A stretch of 64,000 bases of DNA from Micrococcales bacterium (GTDB lineage: Bacteria > Actinomycetota > Actinomycetes > Actinomycetales > Microbacteriaceae), in contig CANGIU010000002.1 in NCBI GenBank assembly GCA_947454255.1, forward strand, positions 38,943 through 102,942. The letters run 5' to 3'. Positions 51,639-61,633 of this stretch are shown piece after piece. The notes under the pieces were generated by a model. That model was not told the origin of the DNA, made no database searches, and worked only from the letters and a program-made list of their open reading frames with translations. Position 1 is the stretch's first letter. Every line of letters begins with the position of its first letter. The position numbers and the translations under genes are program-made.

Positions 51639-54149
51639 ATGTCTGAAAAGGGTAAAAAGTCTAAGCGCAGCGGTGGGTGGCTCTCACTACTGGGCCTGAG
51701 CTCATTGGCTTCAGTACTGAGCATTGCCCTGCTACTACCTTTAATTTGGCTAGGTGGCCTCGGAGCCAGCGCAACAGTTTCCATTTTTGAGAACCTTCCT
51801 GATTTCATCAAGCCTGTTAACGCTGCAGAAGCTTCAAATATTTACGCCATGAAAGATGGCAAGCCAGTTCAAGTTGCGAGATTCTTTAACGAGAACCGTA
51901 TCTCTGTTGGCTTTGATGAAATTTCTCCAGTCATGGTCAGGGCTGCCATCGACACTGAAGACCCTAGATTCTATGAGCACGCTGGTGTTGACTGGGTGTC
52001 ATTCACTAGAGCAACACTGACTAACATTCTCAAAGCAGGTAAGGGTCCTGGTGGATCTACCATCACGATGCAATATGTGAAGAACAACTTGTTAGAAGCA
52101 GCTGTGCTCAGTGGTGACCCAGAGGCTATTGCGATGCAAACCGATAGTGCCCATGCCTTGCAACGTAAGTTCCAAGAAGTTCGCCTGGCTCTAGCGCTAG
52201 AAAAGAATTACAGCAAACAGGACATTCTTGCCGGTTACCTTAACCTTTCCTTCTTTGGAACAAACATCAACGGTGTTGAGGCAGCCTCTGAGTATTACTT
52301 CGGTATCCACGCTAAAGAACTCGATGTGCCGCAGGCGGCGATGTTAGCAGCGATGCTAAAAGGTGCTGAAGACTACCGTCCGGATGTGAAAGACAATGCT
52401 TCTCGTGCGCTTTCCAGAAGAAACTATGTCATTCAGAACATGGCAGATCAGGGAGACATCTCCCAATCTGAAGCAAACGCTTATAAAGCAACTCCAATTA
52501 AATTAGACATCCACAAAGTGCCAACCGGTTGTGAAGCAGATCAACAATTTGCTTACTTCTGTGACTATGTTGTTTGGACAATTCGCAACTCCCCTGAGTT
52601 TGGCCCTACCCAGACTGACCGTGAAGCTTTGCTTCGTAAAGGTGGTCTAGACATATACACAACTATGGATATCAAGTTGCAGAAGGTTGCCGATAATGCA
52701 ACTAAGGCTTGGGTTCCACCAACCGATAAGAACAAGATTGGTGCTTCCAGCGTTTCCGTTGAGGTTGGCACGGGAAGAATTCTTGCTCTGACCCAAAACA
52801 GAATTTATGACCAAACCGGAGCTGACATTCCAGGTCACACATCGGTTAACTACTCTTCCGATCGAGCTTATGGCGGCTCATCAGGTTTCCAAACCGGTTC
52901 GACCTACAAGATCTTTACTCTTGCAGAATGGCTTTCCAAAGGTCACACATTAAACGAACACGTTGACGGACGAGTTAGGGAATGGAATGCAGCGACAGAT
53001 TTCTCATCTCGCTGTGGTGAATTAACCGGTACTTGGACTCCTGGAAACGATGCTAACGAGCCCGAAGATCTAAATGCCATTCAAGCTACCGCGCTGTCAG
53101 TGAACACTGCCTTTGCATATATGGCAAGCAAGCTTGACCTCTGTGACATTAGAGACATGGCGATGCGCTTTGGAGTGCACAGAGCAGATGGAACCGAGCT
53201 TGTTTCTTATCCAGCATCGGTTCTCGGTATTAATGAAATAGCTCCGTTGACAATGGCCGCGGCAGTTGCAGGTATTGCCAACAAGGGAGTCTTCTGCACC
53301 CCTGTCGCAATCGACAAGGTTGTTATTAGAGAAACAAACACTGAAATGCCTGTCCCAAAGACTCTTTGCACTGAGGCAGTTTCTCCTGAGATAGCAGCCG
53401 GTATGACCAAGGCTATGACCGCAGTTATCAACGGCGGTACTGGTGCAGCTTCCTCTACTGGAGATGGAACACCACTGGCTGGTAAGACGGGTACTACTGA
53501 CTCTGCTGTCCACACTTGGATGACCGGTTTCTCAACTGCAGTAGCAACCGCAGTTTGGGTCGGTAACGTCTCGGGAGATGTCTCACTTAGAAAAATAACT
53601 TTGCACGGTAAGAAGGGCAGCACTGTTCGCCACGAGATTTGGCGCGCAATCATGAAAACTGCCGATAAGACATACAAGGGTATTGCCTTTGATGAACCGC
53701 CGCAGAGCATGATTGACGCCGCCAGTGTAATCATCCCTAAGGTTGCGGGCCTTGTTCCAGATGCTGCTAACCAGAGTCTTGCCGCGGTAAACCTGAATGT
53801 AAAGATTATGGTGAACCAGGTTGGTTCTACTATGCCTGCTGGAACTGTTGCATACACCAGCCCAAAAGCTGGAACTTCTGTTCCAATCGGAACTCAGATC
53901 AAGGTTTATGTCTCCAAGGGTGGATACACCAAGGTCCCTAATGTGAAGGGCATGACTGTTGCCGAAGCAACCAATGCCCTGAACTTAGCTGGATTCCCAA
54001 CTGTTAGTGCTCCACAGCCTTCGCAATTCCTTTACTTTGTGCACGACGCTACCGTTCCCGAAGGAAGCGTTGTAGGGACTGACCCGCCAGCTGGCAAGGC
54101 TGTTAACTCTTCTTCCGCTATTTTGCTGATAATCAGCAAAGGTCCATAA
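51639..54149 (+). CDS. ponA2: Bifunctional transglycosylase/transpeptidase penicillin-binding protein with PASTA domains
   Basis: An 836-residue class A PBP. One membrane helix lies near residues 17-42. The GT51 domain has EDPRFYEHAGVDWVSFTRA, GGSTITMQYVKNNL and the KFQEVRLALALEK segment. The transpeptidase has STYK in SGFQTGSTYKIFTLAEWL, SVN in ALSVNTAFAYMAS and KTG in LAGKTGTTD. Two C-terminal PASTA domains follow (VPNVKGMTVAEATNAL and an upstream one). It polymerises and cross-links peptidoglycan. Order with the metallophosphoesterase next matches Rv3682-Rv3683. Confidence 0.93.
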   Translation: MSEKGKKSKRSGGWLSLLGLSSLASVLSIALLLPLIWLGGLGASATVSIFENLPDFIKPVNAAEASNIYAMKDGKPVQVARFFNENRISVGFDEISPVMVRAAIDTEDPRFYEHAGVDWVSFTRATLTNILKAGKGPGGSTITMQYVKNNLLEAAVLSGDPEAIAMQTDSAHALQRKFQEVRLALALEKNYSKQDILAGYLNLSFFGTNINGVEAASEYYFGIHAKELDVPQAAMLAAMLKGAEDYRPDVKDNASRALSRRNYVIQNMADQGDISQSEANAYKATPIKLDIHKVPTGCEADQQFAYFCDYVVWTIRNSPEFGPTQTDREALLRKGGLDIYTTMDIKLQKVADNATKAWVPPTDKNKIGASSVSVEVGTGRILALTQNRIYDQTGADIPGHTSVNYSSDRAYGGSSGFQTGSTYKIFTLAEWLSKGHTLNEHVDGRVREWNAATDFSSRCGELTGTWTPGNDANEPEDLNAIQATALSVNTAFAYMASKLDLCDIRDMAMRFGVHRADGTELVSYPASVLGINEIAPLTMAAAVAGIANKGVFCTPVAIDKVVIRETNTEMPVPKTLCTEAVSPEIAAGMTKAMTAVINGGTGAASSTGDGTPLAGKTGTTDSAVHTWMTGFSTAVATAVWVGNVSGDVSLRKITLHGKKGSTVRHEIWRAIMKTADKTYKGIAFDEPPQSMIDAASVIIPKVAGLVPDAANQSLAAVNLNVKIMVNQVGSTMPAGTVAYTSPKAGTSVPIGTQIKVYVSKGGYTKVPNVKGMTVAEATNALNLAGFPTVSAPQPSQFLYFVHDATVPEGSVVGTDPPAGKAVNSSSAILLIISKGP

Positions 54150-54156
54150 GTTTTAA

Positions 54157-55050
54157 ATGCAACTCCTTCTGCCTATATTTCTGACCGCCGCAGCGTTAGT
54201 GATCGTATACGCAACACTGATTGAACGTTTTTGGTTTGCTGTTCGAAAAGTGAATCTAGCGATACTCCCTAAAGGTTCAGAAGACTTGGTGATTCTTCAC
54301 ATCAGCGATATCCACATGGCTCCATGGCAAAAGAGAAAGCAGCGCTGGATAAGCAAACTCGGTTCTCTTCAGCCTGACCTAGTAATTGACACTGGCGATA
54401 ACCTCGGTCACAGAGATGCCATTCCGGCAACTCTCCGATCATTAGAGTCGCTAACTAAAGTTCCTGGAGTCTTTGTAAATGGGTCTAATGATTTATTTGC
54501 TCCAAGCATACGTAACCCTTTCAAATACTTCAGCACTCCTTCTAAAACACATGGAGCTTCGCATTCAAGACTTAATACAGGGTTACTCACCAAAGGATTT
54601 CTCGATGCAGGTTGGCTGGACCTAAACAATCAGACTGCAACACTAGAGCTACGAGGAAGCACAATTAGTTTTCTAGGAACTGACGATGCCCACGAAAAGA
54701 TGGCTGATCTAAATAAAGTAACAAGGCCGAAAGGTAAATCAGATTTAGTTATCGGTGTCACTCATGCGCCATATCTAGAAATCCTTCAAGGTCTAAATGA
54801 CCAAGGTGCAGAACTTATATTTGCTGGCCACACTCATGGTGGTCAAGTTTGTTTGCCTAATGGAAAAGCTCTAGTCACCAACTGTGACTTGCCAACCAAA
54901 TATGCCAGAGGTCTAGCAAGATTAGAAATTAAAACTGGTAGTCCATTTTGGCTAAATGTTTGCGCTGGATTGGGGCACTCTATTTATGCGCCGGTTAGGT
55001 TGTTTTGCCGTCCAGAGGTAAGACTTGTGACACTTAGCGCTAAGAACTAA
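54157..55050 (+). CDS. Membrane-anchored metallophosphoesterase
   Basis: A 297-residue calcineurin-like phosphoesterase. One N-terminal hydrophobic segment (about residues 1-22) is followed by HISDIHMAPWQ, DTGDNLGHRDA, NGSNDLF (the usual NH position reads ND), THAPYLE and FAGHTHGGQVCLP, giving the two-metal site. It resembles the gene after ponA2 in mycobacteria (Rv3683). Substrate unknown, possibly an envelope phosphoester or nucleotide. The 3' end overlaps the convergent lipoprotein gene by 11 bases. Confidence 0.9.
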   Translation: MQLLLPIFLTAAALVIVYATLIERFWFAVRKVNLAILPKGSEDLVILHISDIHMAPWQKRKQRWISKLGSLQPDLVIDTGDNLGHRDAIPATLRSLESLTKVPGVFVNGSNDLFAPSIRNPFKYFSTPSKTHGASHSRLNTGLLTKGFLDAGWLDLNNQTATLELRGSTISFLGTDDAHEKMADLNKVTRPKGKSDLVIGVTHAPYLEILQGLNDQGAELIFAGHTHGGQVCLPNGKALVTNCDLPTKYARGLARLEIKTGSPFWLNVCAGLGHSIYAPVRLFCRPEVRLVTLSAKN

Positions 55051-55564
55051 ATCCAAAAATATCGGCACCAAGGACAATGTATTTGCCATCGGTGTTATCA
55101 CAGCGAGCAATCTGTTCTGCAGCAAAGCAGGTAATGTCACCAACGACTATCTTGCTACCGTTTGGTAGGTCGTAAATGCCTTCAGGATCTGAATACAAAC
55201 CACCCGCGCAAAGCCAATCGGCTTCTTTACCCTGTGAAGGCTGGAAACCCCAAAGTCTTGCCTGGTAACCCCAAGCACCCTGACAATCTGGCGGCGTAGT
55301 TGGAAGTTTGTATGCAACATCAACTTCCCGATGTTCGCAAACAGCCTGGCCAGGGTTTTCATTGATGGTGCACCAGATGGTTCCTCCACCAATTCGGAAG
55401 ACATAGCCACCGTAAGAGTTGCTGTAATCAGCTGCATTTACAACAGGTGCTTCAGCAGGTGGTTTATCTGGCAGTTTCGCATCTGGCGTCGCATTATTTG
55501 AAGCGCAAGCGCTTAGAAAGAGGACAGTTGAAACTGCCAAAAGAGTAACCCCGAACTTACGCAT
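55040..55564 (-). CDS. Lipoprotein, unknown function
   Basis: A 174-residue lipoprotein: signal with lipobox LSAC (Cys20), proline-rich linker to about 45, then a domain rich in Gly, Trp and Cys (six cysteines after the linker: WCTINENPG, VCEHRE, DCQGAW, LCAGG, TCFAAE, RCDNTDG). The paired cysteines suggest disulfide bonds. I recognise no family. It overlaps the convergent metallophosphoesterase by 11 bases and follows asd by about 20 bases on the same strand. Confidence 0.82.
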   Translation of the reverse strand: MRKFGVTLLAVSTVLFLSACASNNATPDAKLPDKPPAEAPVVNAADYSNSYGGYVFRIGGGTIWCTINENPGQAVCEHREVDVAYKLPTTPPDCQGAWGYQARLWGFQPSQGKEADWLCAGGLYSDPEGIYDLPNGSKIVVGDITCFAAEQIARCDNTDGKYIVLGADIFGFSS

Positions 55565-55586
55565 AGTTTTAGGTTAGCCGAGGCTT

Positions 55587-56648
55587 CTAGAATTCACTGG
55601 CAACGAGCTCAGCAATTTCATATGTGTTTAGGGCTGCGCCTTTGCGCAGGTTATCCCCCACCACGAACATCTCAATGCTGTTTGGGAAATCAAGCGACTG
55701 GCGAACTCTGCCAACGAAAGTTGGATCTTGCCCTGCTACCAAACTTGGAGTTGGCCAGAGACCATTGACTGGATCGTCCACCAAGCGCACAGTTGGTTCT
55801 TCGTTCAGGGCTTTGTGAACGTCTGCAACAGTGAGTGAGTTAGCAAAAGTAGCGTGGACGGCCAAAGAGTGGCTAACCAAGACCGGCACACGAACGCAGG
55901 TAACAGCAACCTTTAGTTCTGGAATACCAAGAATTTTTCTGCTCTCATCGCGAACCTTCATCTCTTCGCTAGAGAAACCACCTGCCTTGAGAGAGCCAGC
56001 AAACGGAATAACGTTTAGCGCAACTGGATTAGCAAAGGGCGAATCATCAAGGCCGAGTCCTGCTGCCTCTAAAGTCTTCAGCACATCGTCACTTGCTTCA
56101 CCAGCATTGGTACCAGCCACAGCACTAATTTCGTGGCGCAGCCGCTCCATGCCTGAAACCCCAGCACCGGAAACCGCCTGGTAGCTAGAAACAACAAGTT
56201 CAGTCAAGGTCCAACCACGGTGCAATGCTCCCAGAGCAGCCATCATGGTTAGCGTTGTGCAGTTTGGATTAGAGATTATGCCCTTAGGCCTATTTCTAGC
56301 CTGCTCAGGATTTACTTCAGGAACAACTAGGGGAACTTCTGGATCCATTCGGAATGCACCTGAGTTATCAACTGCAACAGCACCACGAGATGCGGCTATC
56401 GGAGCCCAAATTTCAGATACTTCATCTGGAACATCGAACATTGCAATATCCATGCCATCAAAAGACTCAGGAGTCAGTTCAACAACAGTTAGCTCTTGGC
56501 CATGAACAACAATCTTTTTACCGGCAGATCTAGCTGATGCGATAAGTCTTATTTCACCCCAAATGTTAGGTCGGTTGTTGATGATGTCAATCATCACAGT
56601 ACCGACAGCACCGGTAGCGCCAACAAGAGCAAGATTTGGCTTAGCCAT
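55587..56648 (-). CDS. asd: Aspartate-semialdehyde dehydrogenase
   Basis: A 353-residue enzyme converting aspartyl phosphate to aspartate semialdehyde for lysine, threonine, methionine and diaminopimelate synthesis. The nucleotide-binding motif is [10 protein letters not shown] at residues 10-19, catalytic Cys130 lies in SNPNCTTL and the substrate-binding part includes [14 protein letters not shown]. It shares one base with lysC in a TAATG overlap, the standard lysC-asd operon. Confidence 0.95.
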   Translation of the reverse strand: MAKPNLALVGATGAVGTVMIDIINNRPNIWGEIRLIASARSAGKKIVVHGQELTVVELTPESFDGMDIAMFDVPDEVSEIWAPIAASRGAVAVDNSGAFRMDPEVPLVVPEVNPEQARNRPKGIISNPNCTTLTMMAALGALHRGWTLTELVVSSYQAVSGAGVSGMERLRHEISAVAGTNAGEASDDVLKTLEAAGLGLDDSPFANPVALNVIPFAGSLKAGGFSSEEMKVRDESRKILGIPELKVAVTCVRVPVLVSHSLAVHATFANSLTVADVHKALNEEPTVRLVDDPVNGLWPTPSLVAGQDPTFVGRVRQSLDFPNSIEMFVVGDNLRKGAALNTYEIAELVASEF

Positions 56649-57925
56649 TAGCGACCAGTTCCTGCGTAAACAGTTGCCAAGCTATCTGAATCAAGATCAA
56701 ATGCCTTGTGCACAGCGCGAGCAGCATCATCAATCTGTTCAAGGCTAGTGATCACAGAAATACGAATCTCAGAAGTCGAGATCATCTCAACGTTAATTCC
56801 TGATTCAGCCAGGGCTCGAAACAAAATTGCTGAAACACCCGAGTGTGTGCGCATACCAGCACCGACCACGCTCAACTTACCAATCTGCTCATCACTTTCA
56901 AGTTCACGGTAACCTAGGACATCTTTGTTTTGAGCCAAAGCATCAAGCACAAGCTTGAGATCTCCCTTTGGCAGAGTGAAGGTGATGTCGCTAACAGAAT
57001 CTGTGACGTCTGATCCAGTAGGAGTGTTCTGGACAATCATGTCAATATTTGCTCCAGCTTCAGCAACTGTTGTAAAGACAGCTGCTGCTTTACCAGGCAC
57101 GTCTGGAATACCGATAACGGTAATCTTTGCCTGCGACTTATCGGTGGCAACACCAGAAACGATTGATTCTTCCATTTGCTTTGCTCCATTTTCATCAGAG
57201 ATAACGACAGTGCCCGGGTCAGTGCTAAAAGTTGATCTAACAACCAAATTAACTTTGTGCCTACGTGCGAATTCAACAGCACGAATATGCAAAATCTTTG
57301 CGCCAGCGGCGGCTAGTTCCAACATTGACTCAACATCGATGACATCAAGTTTTCTTGCTGTTGGAATAATTCTTGGATCAGCGGTATAGATACCATCAAC
57401 ATCACTATAGATTTCACAAACATCAGCATTTAGAGCAGCAGCAAGAGCGACAGCAGTGGTATCCGATCCACCTCTACCCAATGTGGTGATGTCTTTGCTG
57501 TCACGATTGAAACCTTGGAATCCTGCAACAATAGCGATGTTGCCAGCAGCTAAAGCTTCGGCAACACGATCAGGCGTAACCTCAGCGATGCGAGCATTAC
57601 CGTGAACCTCATCGGTGATGATTCCAGCCTGAGACCCAGTGAAAGATAAAGACTTCGCACCTAGGTCGTTAATGGCCATTGAGACCAAAGCCATAGAGAT
57701 TCGTTCACCAGCAGTCAGAAGCATGTCTAGCTCTCGACCTTCTGGTCGACTTGCTACTTGGTTGGCAAGATCCATAAGTTCGTCGGTAGTATCACCCATC
57801 GCAGATACGACAACACAAACCTGGTTACCAGCAGCTTGGGTCTCGATGATGCGTCTAGCGACGTGCTTGATTTTGTCGGCATCGCCTACTGACGAGCCGC
57901 CATACTTTTGGACAATAAGCGCCAA
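56648..57925 (-). CDS. lysC: Aspartate kinase
   Basis: A 425-residue aspartokinase, first step of the aspartate family pathway. The kinase domain begins with [12 protein letters not shown] and contains [24 protein letters not shown]; two C-terminal ACT domains (about residues 270-420) provide amino-acid feedback. The start is TTG, with AGGAG seven bases upstream. A GTG internal start could also yield the short beta subunit seen in other Actinobacteria, which cannot be checked here. Confidence 0.94.
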   Translation of the reverse strand: MALIVQKYGGSSVGDADKIKHVARRIIETQAAGNQVCVVVSAMGDTTDELMDLANQVASRPEGRELDMLLTAGERISMALVSMAINDLGAKSLSFTGSQAGIITDEVHGNARIAEVTPDRVAEALAAGNIAIVAGFQGFNRDSKDITTLGRGGSDTTAVALAAALNADVCEIYSDVDGIYTADPRIIPTARKLDVIDVESMLELAAAGAKILHIRAVEFARRHKVNLVVRSTFSTDPGTVVISDENGAKQMEESIVSGVATDKSQAKITVIGIPDVPGKAAAVFTTVAEAGANIDMIVQNTPTGSDVTDSVSDITFTLPKGDLKLVLDALAQNKDVLGYRELESDEQIGKLSVVGAGMRTHSGVSAILFRALAESGINVEMISTSEIRISVITSLEQIDDAARAVHKAFDLDSDSLATVYAGTGR

Positions 57926-58004
57926 GTGTTATCTCCTGATTAGGAAAAATGGGGGGATCTTCAACGATGAATAGTTCAAGTTTAGCCCTGATTAGGGCCT
58001 TTTG

Positions 58005-58607
58005 TTACTGCTGGCTTACGATCCGACGACCTTCAAAGGCGCGTCCTAGGGTGACTTCATCAGCGTATTCAAGGTCTCCGCCAACTGGGAGCCCAGAAGC
58101 CAAACGGCTGACAGTAATACCCAAAGGGGCCAGCAATCGGGTCAGGTAGGTCGCGGTTGCCTCACCTTCGAGGTTCGGGTCAGTTGCAATGATTACCTCT
58201 TTGATTTCAGGGTCATTCAACCGAGCCATCAATTCCCTAATCCGCAGGTTATCTGGACCAATCCCATCAATAGGACTAATCGCGCCACCTAGTACATGGT
58301 AGAAACCTCTAAATTCACGAGTTTTCTCAATGGCTTGAACATCCTTAGACTCTTCAACCACACAAATTGCTTCTTTGGTTCTTCTTGGATCGCGACAAAT
58401 ATTGCAAAGTTCAGCTTCAGCAACATTGCCACAGGTTTCACAAAAACGAACACGTTCTTTAGCATCTAGAAGAATCTTCGCTAGTTCACTTGCCTGATCA
58501 TCATCAGTTTGAACTAAATAGAAAGCGATACGTTGAGCAGACTTTGGCCCCACTCCGGGTAAACGACTTAGAGCATCGATAAGGTCTTGAACTACACCTT
58601 CATACAT
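58005..58607 (-). CDS. recR: Recombination protein RecR
   Basis: A 200-residue RecR with an N-terminal helix-hairpin-helix ([18 protein letters not shown]), a four-Cys zinc cluster ([18 protein letters not shown]), a Toprim domain ([27 protein letters not shown]) and a C-terminal Walker-like [13 protein letters not shown]. It works in the RecFOR gap-repair pathway. It shares one base with dnaX, the usual dnaX-recR pair; no ybaB gene is between them. Confidence 0.95.
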   Translation of the reverse strand: MYEGVVQDLIDALSRLPGVGPKSAQRIAFYLVQTDDDQASELAKILLDAKERVRFCETCGNVAEAELCNICRDPRRTKEAICVVEESKDVQAIEKTREFRGFYHVLGGAISPIDGIGPDNLRIRELMARLNDPEIKEVIIATDPNLEGEATATYLTRLLAPLGITVSRLASGLPVGGDLEYADEVTLGRAFEGRRIVSQQ

Positions 58608-60307
58608 TATTTGCCGCCATCGATTGGCTCAGCACCAAGAATGTCTCTGAGCACTGATTCGCCAACTTGACTGCTTTCATCAATGAGCTTGTTTCTATTC
58701 TCATTAACAACTACCTCAGGAGCCTTTTCAATCTTTTCCTTCGGTGCAGCTTTTGCAGGCTTCTCAACCTTCACTGCAGACTCGCCCTCAGGCTTCGACA
58801 ATGCGCGATACTTCACCCGCACACCTAAAACCTCAAAGATAGCTTTGCGAAGTTGCTCACTTGGACTTGTTGTTCCACCTTCTTTAAAGACAGCCATATC
58901 GTGTTCATTAGCAAAGGCAATATCTAGAACTTCACCATCAAAACCAACTGGTGTTTGAGGAAGCACAACCTGCCAGGCAGATCTCGAAATTGCAGCCAGT
59001 TTAGTTTTGATATCTGGCCATGATGCTTGGAAAGTTTCCCAACTAACTGCAGGGGCTGAAACGATTGGGGCAGCACCAGTTGCTGGCGCACTGCTAACAG
59101 GCGAGCCGGCTTGTTGCGGAGCTGAAGTTGGCACAGCATTTGCACCTAAGCCCATTCTTCTTTCTAAGCGGTCAATACGAGCTAACGAACCAGTCTCGGT
59201 ATTATCCTGAGCGGGGACTAGAACCTTTGCAAGCATAAGTTCTAGTTGAAGTTTGGGACTGGTTGCTCCGTTCATTCGAGTTAGGCCTTCAGCAATAACT
59301 TCTGCAGCGTAGTTCAGCTCTGCTTTACCAAAGCGTTCAACCTGTAATCTCATGCGATCAAGCTGGTCTTGAGGGATATCTCTGAGGACATTCTTAGCAG
59401 CTAAACCAACTGAGCCAACCACAATTAAATCTCTGATGCGTTCTAGTAAATCTTCAACAAAACGGTGCGGGTCTTGCCCACTTTGAATAACTCTGTCGAC
59501 GCTTGAGAATACTTCTGCAGCATCTCCTGCACCAAAAGCATCTACGACAGAGTCTAATAATGCTGAGTCGGTGTAACCGAGTAAGCCAATGGCTCTTTCG
59601 TAAGTGACATGGTTCTTCTCAGAACCTGCGATTAGCTGATCTAGAAGTGAAAGTGAATCTCTAACTGAGCCGCCACCAGATCTAACAACAAGGCTTAGAA
59701 CACCCTCGTCTATCTTGACTTTCTCAGACGCTGCCATCTGCGCTAAGTACTCAAGCATTTGTGCCGGTGGAACCAATCTGAATGGGTAGTGATGCGTTCT
59801 AGATCTAATAGTGGAAATAACTTTTTCAGGTTCAGTTGTGGCAAAGATGAACTTGACGTGAGCAGGTGGCTCTTCAACTACTTTTAGCAAGGCATTGAAA
59901 CCATCCTTAGTAACCATGTGTGCTTCATCAAGAATGAAAATCTTGTATCGGTCACGAGACGGAGCAAAAGCAATGCGCTCTCTTAGCTCTCTAGCATCTT
60001 CAACCTTGTTATGACTAGCAGCGTCAATTTCAATAACATCCAGTGACCCAGACCCATCTCTAGACAGTTCAATACAAGATGCACACTTACCACAAGGAGT
60101 ATCGGTTGGGCCTTCAGCACAATTCAAACAACGGGCAAGGATTCTTGCCGATGTAGTCTTACCGCAACCGCGAGGACCACTAAATAGGTAAGCATGGTTT
60201 ACACGATCACTCTTGAGCGCGGCCATAAGTGGCACAGTCACCTGAGACTGACCGATTAGCTCGGCAAAGGACTCTGGGCGATAACGACGATATAGAGCGG
60301 TGGACAT
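58607..60307 (-). CDS. dnaX: DNA polymerase III subunit gamma/tau
   Basis: A 566-residue clamp-loader ATPase. Walker A is GPRGCGKTT at residues 44-52, the zinc cluster [19 protein letters not shown] follows, and Walker B/sensor 1 are FILDEAHMV and [11 protein letters not shown]. The C-terminal third after about residue 385 is a Pro/Ala-rich linker and tau-like domain. It lies 47 bases after the SRP RNA gene on the same strand. Confidence 0.95.
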   Translation of the reverse strand: MSTALYRRYRPESFAELIGQSQVTVPLMAALKSDRVNHAYLFSGPRGCGKTTSARILARCLNCAEGPTDTPCGKCASCIELSRDGSGSLDVIEIDAASHNKVEDARELRERIAFAPSRDRYKIFILDEAHMVTKDGFNALLKVVEEPPAHVKFIFATTEPEKVISTIRSRTHHYPFRLVPPAQMLEYLAQMAASEKVKIDEGVLSLVVRSGGGSVRDSLSLLDQLIAGSEKNHVTYERAIGLLGYTDSALLDSVVDAFGAGDAAEVFSSVDRVIQSGQDPHRFVEDLLERIRDLIVVGSVGLAAKNVLRDIPQDQLDRMRLQVERFGKAELNYAAEVIAEGLTRMNGATSPKLQLELMLAKVLVPAQDNTETGSLARIDRLERRMGLGANAVPTSAPQQAGSPVSSAPATGAAPIVSAPAVSWETFQASWPDIKTKLAAISRSAWQVVLPQTPVGFDGEVLDIAFANEHDMAVFKEGGTTSPSEQLRKAIFEVLGVRVKYRALSKPEGESAVKVEKPAKAAPKEKIEKAPEVVVNENRNKLIDESSQVGESVLRDILGAEPIDGGK

Positions 60308-60354
60308 CTATTGAGCCTAAACCTCTCTGCTGACAAAATAATGAGTTGTGTAAA

Positions 60355-60442
60355 GACTCCCCGCACACCCGCCAGAGCCCAGTTACCCTTGCTATCTTTC
60401 GATCCTGGGGGAGTTAGCCGAGGTGACGCCGCACGGGGAGTC
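60355..60442 (-). ncRNA. ffs: Signal recognition particle RNA, small bacterial type
   Basis: On the minus strand the ends pair GACTCCCCG with CGGGGAGTC. The internal conserved core reads CCCCCAGGATCGAAAGATAG followed by CAAGGGTAAC and GGGCTCTGGCGGGTG, matching the actinobacterial SRP core, where the SRP54/Ffh-binding tetraloop is usually GGAA or GGAG but here is GAAA on an ATC/GAT stem. Location just upstream of dnaX is the usual place in this group. Exact ends are approximate. Confidence 0.88.
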
Positions 60443-60544
60443 CGAGGCAATTCTATCGCCAGAATACTCACCACAGATTCGCCTCAAAACTCCTATAGCC
60501 ATTGCTAAAATAGTCATCAGACCAATCAATCTATGGGGGTAAAA

Positions 60545-61621
60545 ATGGCAAAGCAAGACAACGTTGTAGAAGCAGCTGGCGAGAACGAAGGTTCTCTAGA
60601 AAGCACAGCAGAGAAGACTTCACTAATTAAGAAATTCAAAGCCGCACCTAAGCGCACCAAGCTAATCATTGCCGGTGTTACTGGTGCCTTACTTATTTCA
60701 GGTGGCGCAGGAGCTTACGCGGTCTACCAGTCACCGGACACAGTTGTCGCTCAGGCAGTTGTTTCACTGGTCACTGCTCAGAACCCAAGTTACGAACTAG
60801 ATCTGACTGGTGCTGCATCTGGACTAGATGGAACCATCCAACTGTTCACCTATGAGTCAGATAAGGGCACAGCTCTTGAACTAAACATCAAAGCAAAGGT
60901 GGGCGGTCAAGACGCTGGGGCAACTCTTAACGCTGTCTCAGACAAGAACGGCGACTACTACCTAAACCTTGCAAACTTCTCAACGCTTGCTTCGATTCTG
61001 GAACAAACCGGTTACCTTCCAAGCTCTACCATCCAGTCGCTTTCAGCCGCGTTGACTGACACCTGGGTAAAAGTTAGTGCTACCGATCTGAGCCAAGCAA
61101 CTTCTGCACTGGGTAACACTGGTAGCTGCCTAAGTGAATCAGCTACCAAGCAGATATCTGAAGATATTCAAGGCAATTTAAGAAGCAACTTCTTCGTAAA
61201 GGTCAAGGAAGAACTTGCCCAAGAAGATGGCAACAGAGTATTTTCACTTACCTTGGATGCCGGCAAGCTAAAGAACTTCTTGAATTCATTCAAAACTTCA
61301 AAGGGATTCGCTGAACTTGCAAAGTGCCAACCAGGACTTGCAATCACAGATGCAACCCTAAACAGCATCACTCAGGAAGTAATTGATCAGGCTGTGGCTA
61401 GCAGCGGAACTACAGTCAAGCTCTATGCAACAGCTTTTGACCACAAGTTCGTCAAGCTCTCTGTTGATATTAGAAGCGAAGGCTCAGGCCAAAACTTGAA
61501 CTTAACCCTCAAGGCAAATGGCTCTCACCCTGAAAAGGTAGTTATCCCAAGCAAGTCTGTTACTTTCACCGAGTTCGTAACGACTTTCTACTCAGCAATT
61601 TTGGGTGCCGGAACTTACTAA
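60545..61621 (+). CDS. Unrecognised single-span membrane protein with extracytoplasmic domain
   Basis: About 358 residues from the ATG at 60545, which has GGGGG five bases upstream; the ATG at 60533 would put that site inside the gene. A charged acidic N-terminus (about 1-38) is followed by a membrane helix (about residues 38-60, IIAGVTGALLISGGAGAYAV) and an extracytoplasmic, Ser/Thr-rich, beta-like domain with two cysteines (GSCLSES and AKCQPG). It looks like a lipoprotein-like surface protein without lipobox. Divergent from the SRP RNA; convergent with the next gene. Function unknown. Confidence 0.75.
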   Translation: MAKQDNVVEAAGENEGSLESTAEKTSLIKKFKAAPKRTKLIIAGVTGALLISGGAGAYAVYQSPDTVVAQAVVSLVTAQNPSYELDLTGAASGLDGTIQLFTYESDKGTALELNIKAKVGGQDAGATLNAVSDKNGDYYLNLANFSTLASILEQTGYLPSSTIQSLSAALTDTWVKVSATDLSQATSALGNTGSCLSESATKQISEDIQGNLRSNFFVKVKEELAQEDGNRVFSLTLDAGKLKNFLNSFKTSKGFAELAKCQPGLAITDATLNSITQEVIDQAVASSGTTVKLYATAFDHKFVKLSVDIRSEGSGQNLNLTLKANGSHPEKVVIPSKSVTFTEFVTTFYSAILGAGTY

Positions 61622-61633
61622 TAGAAACTAAAG

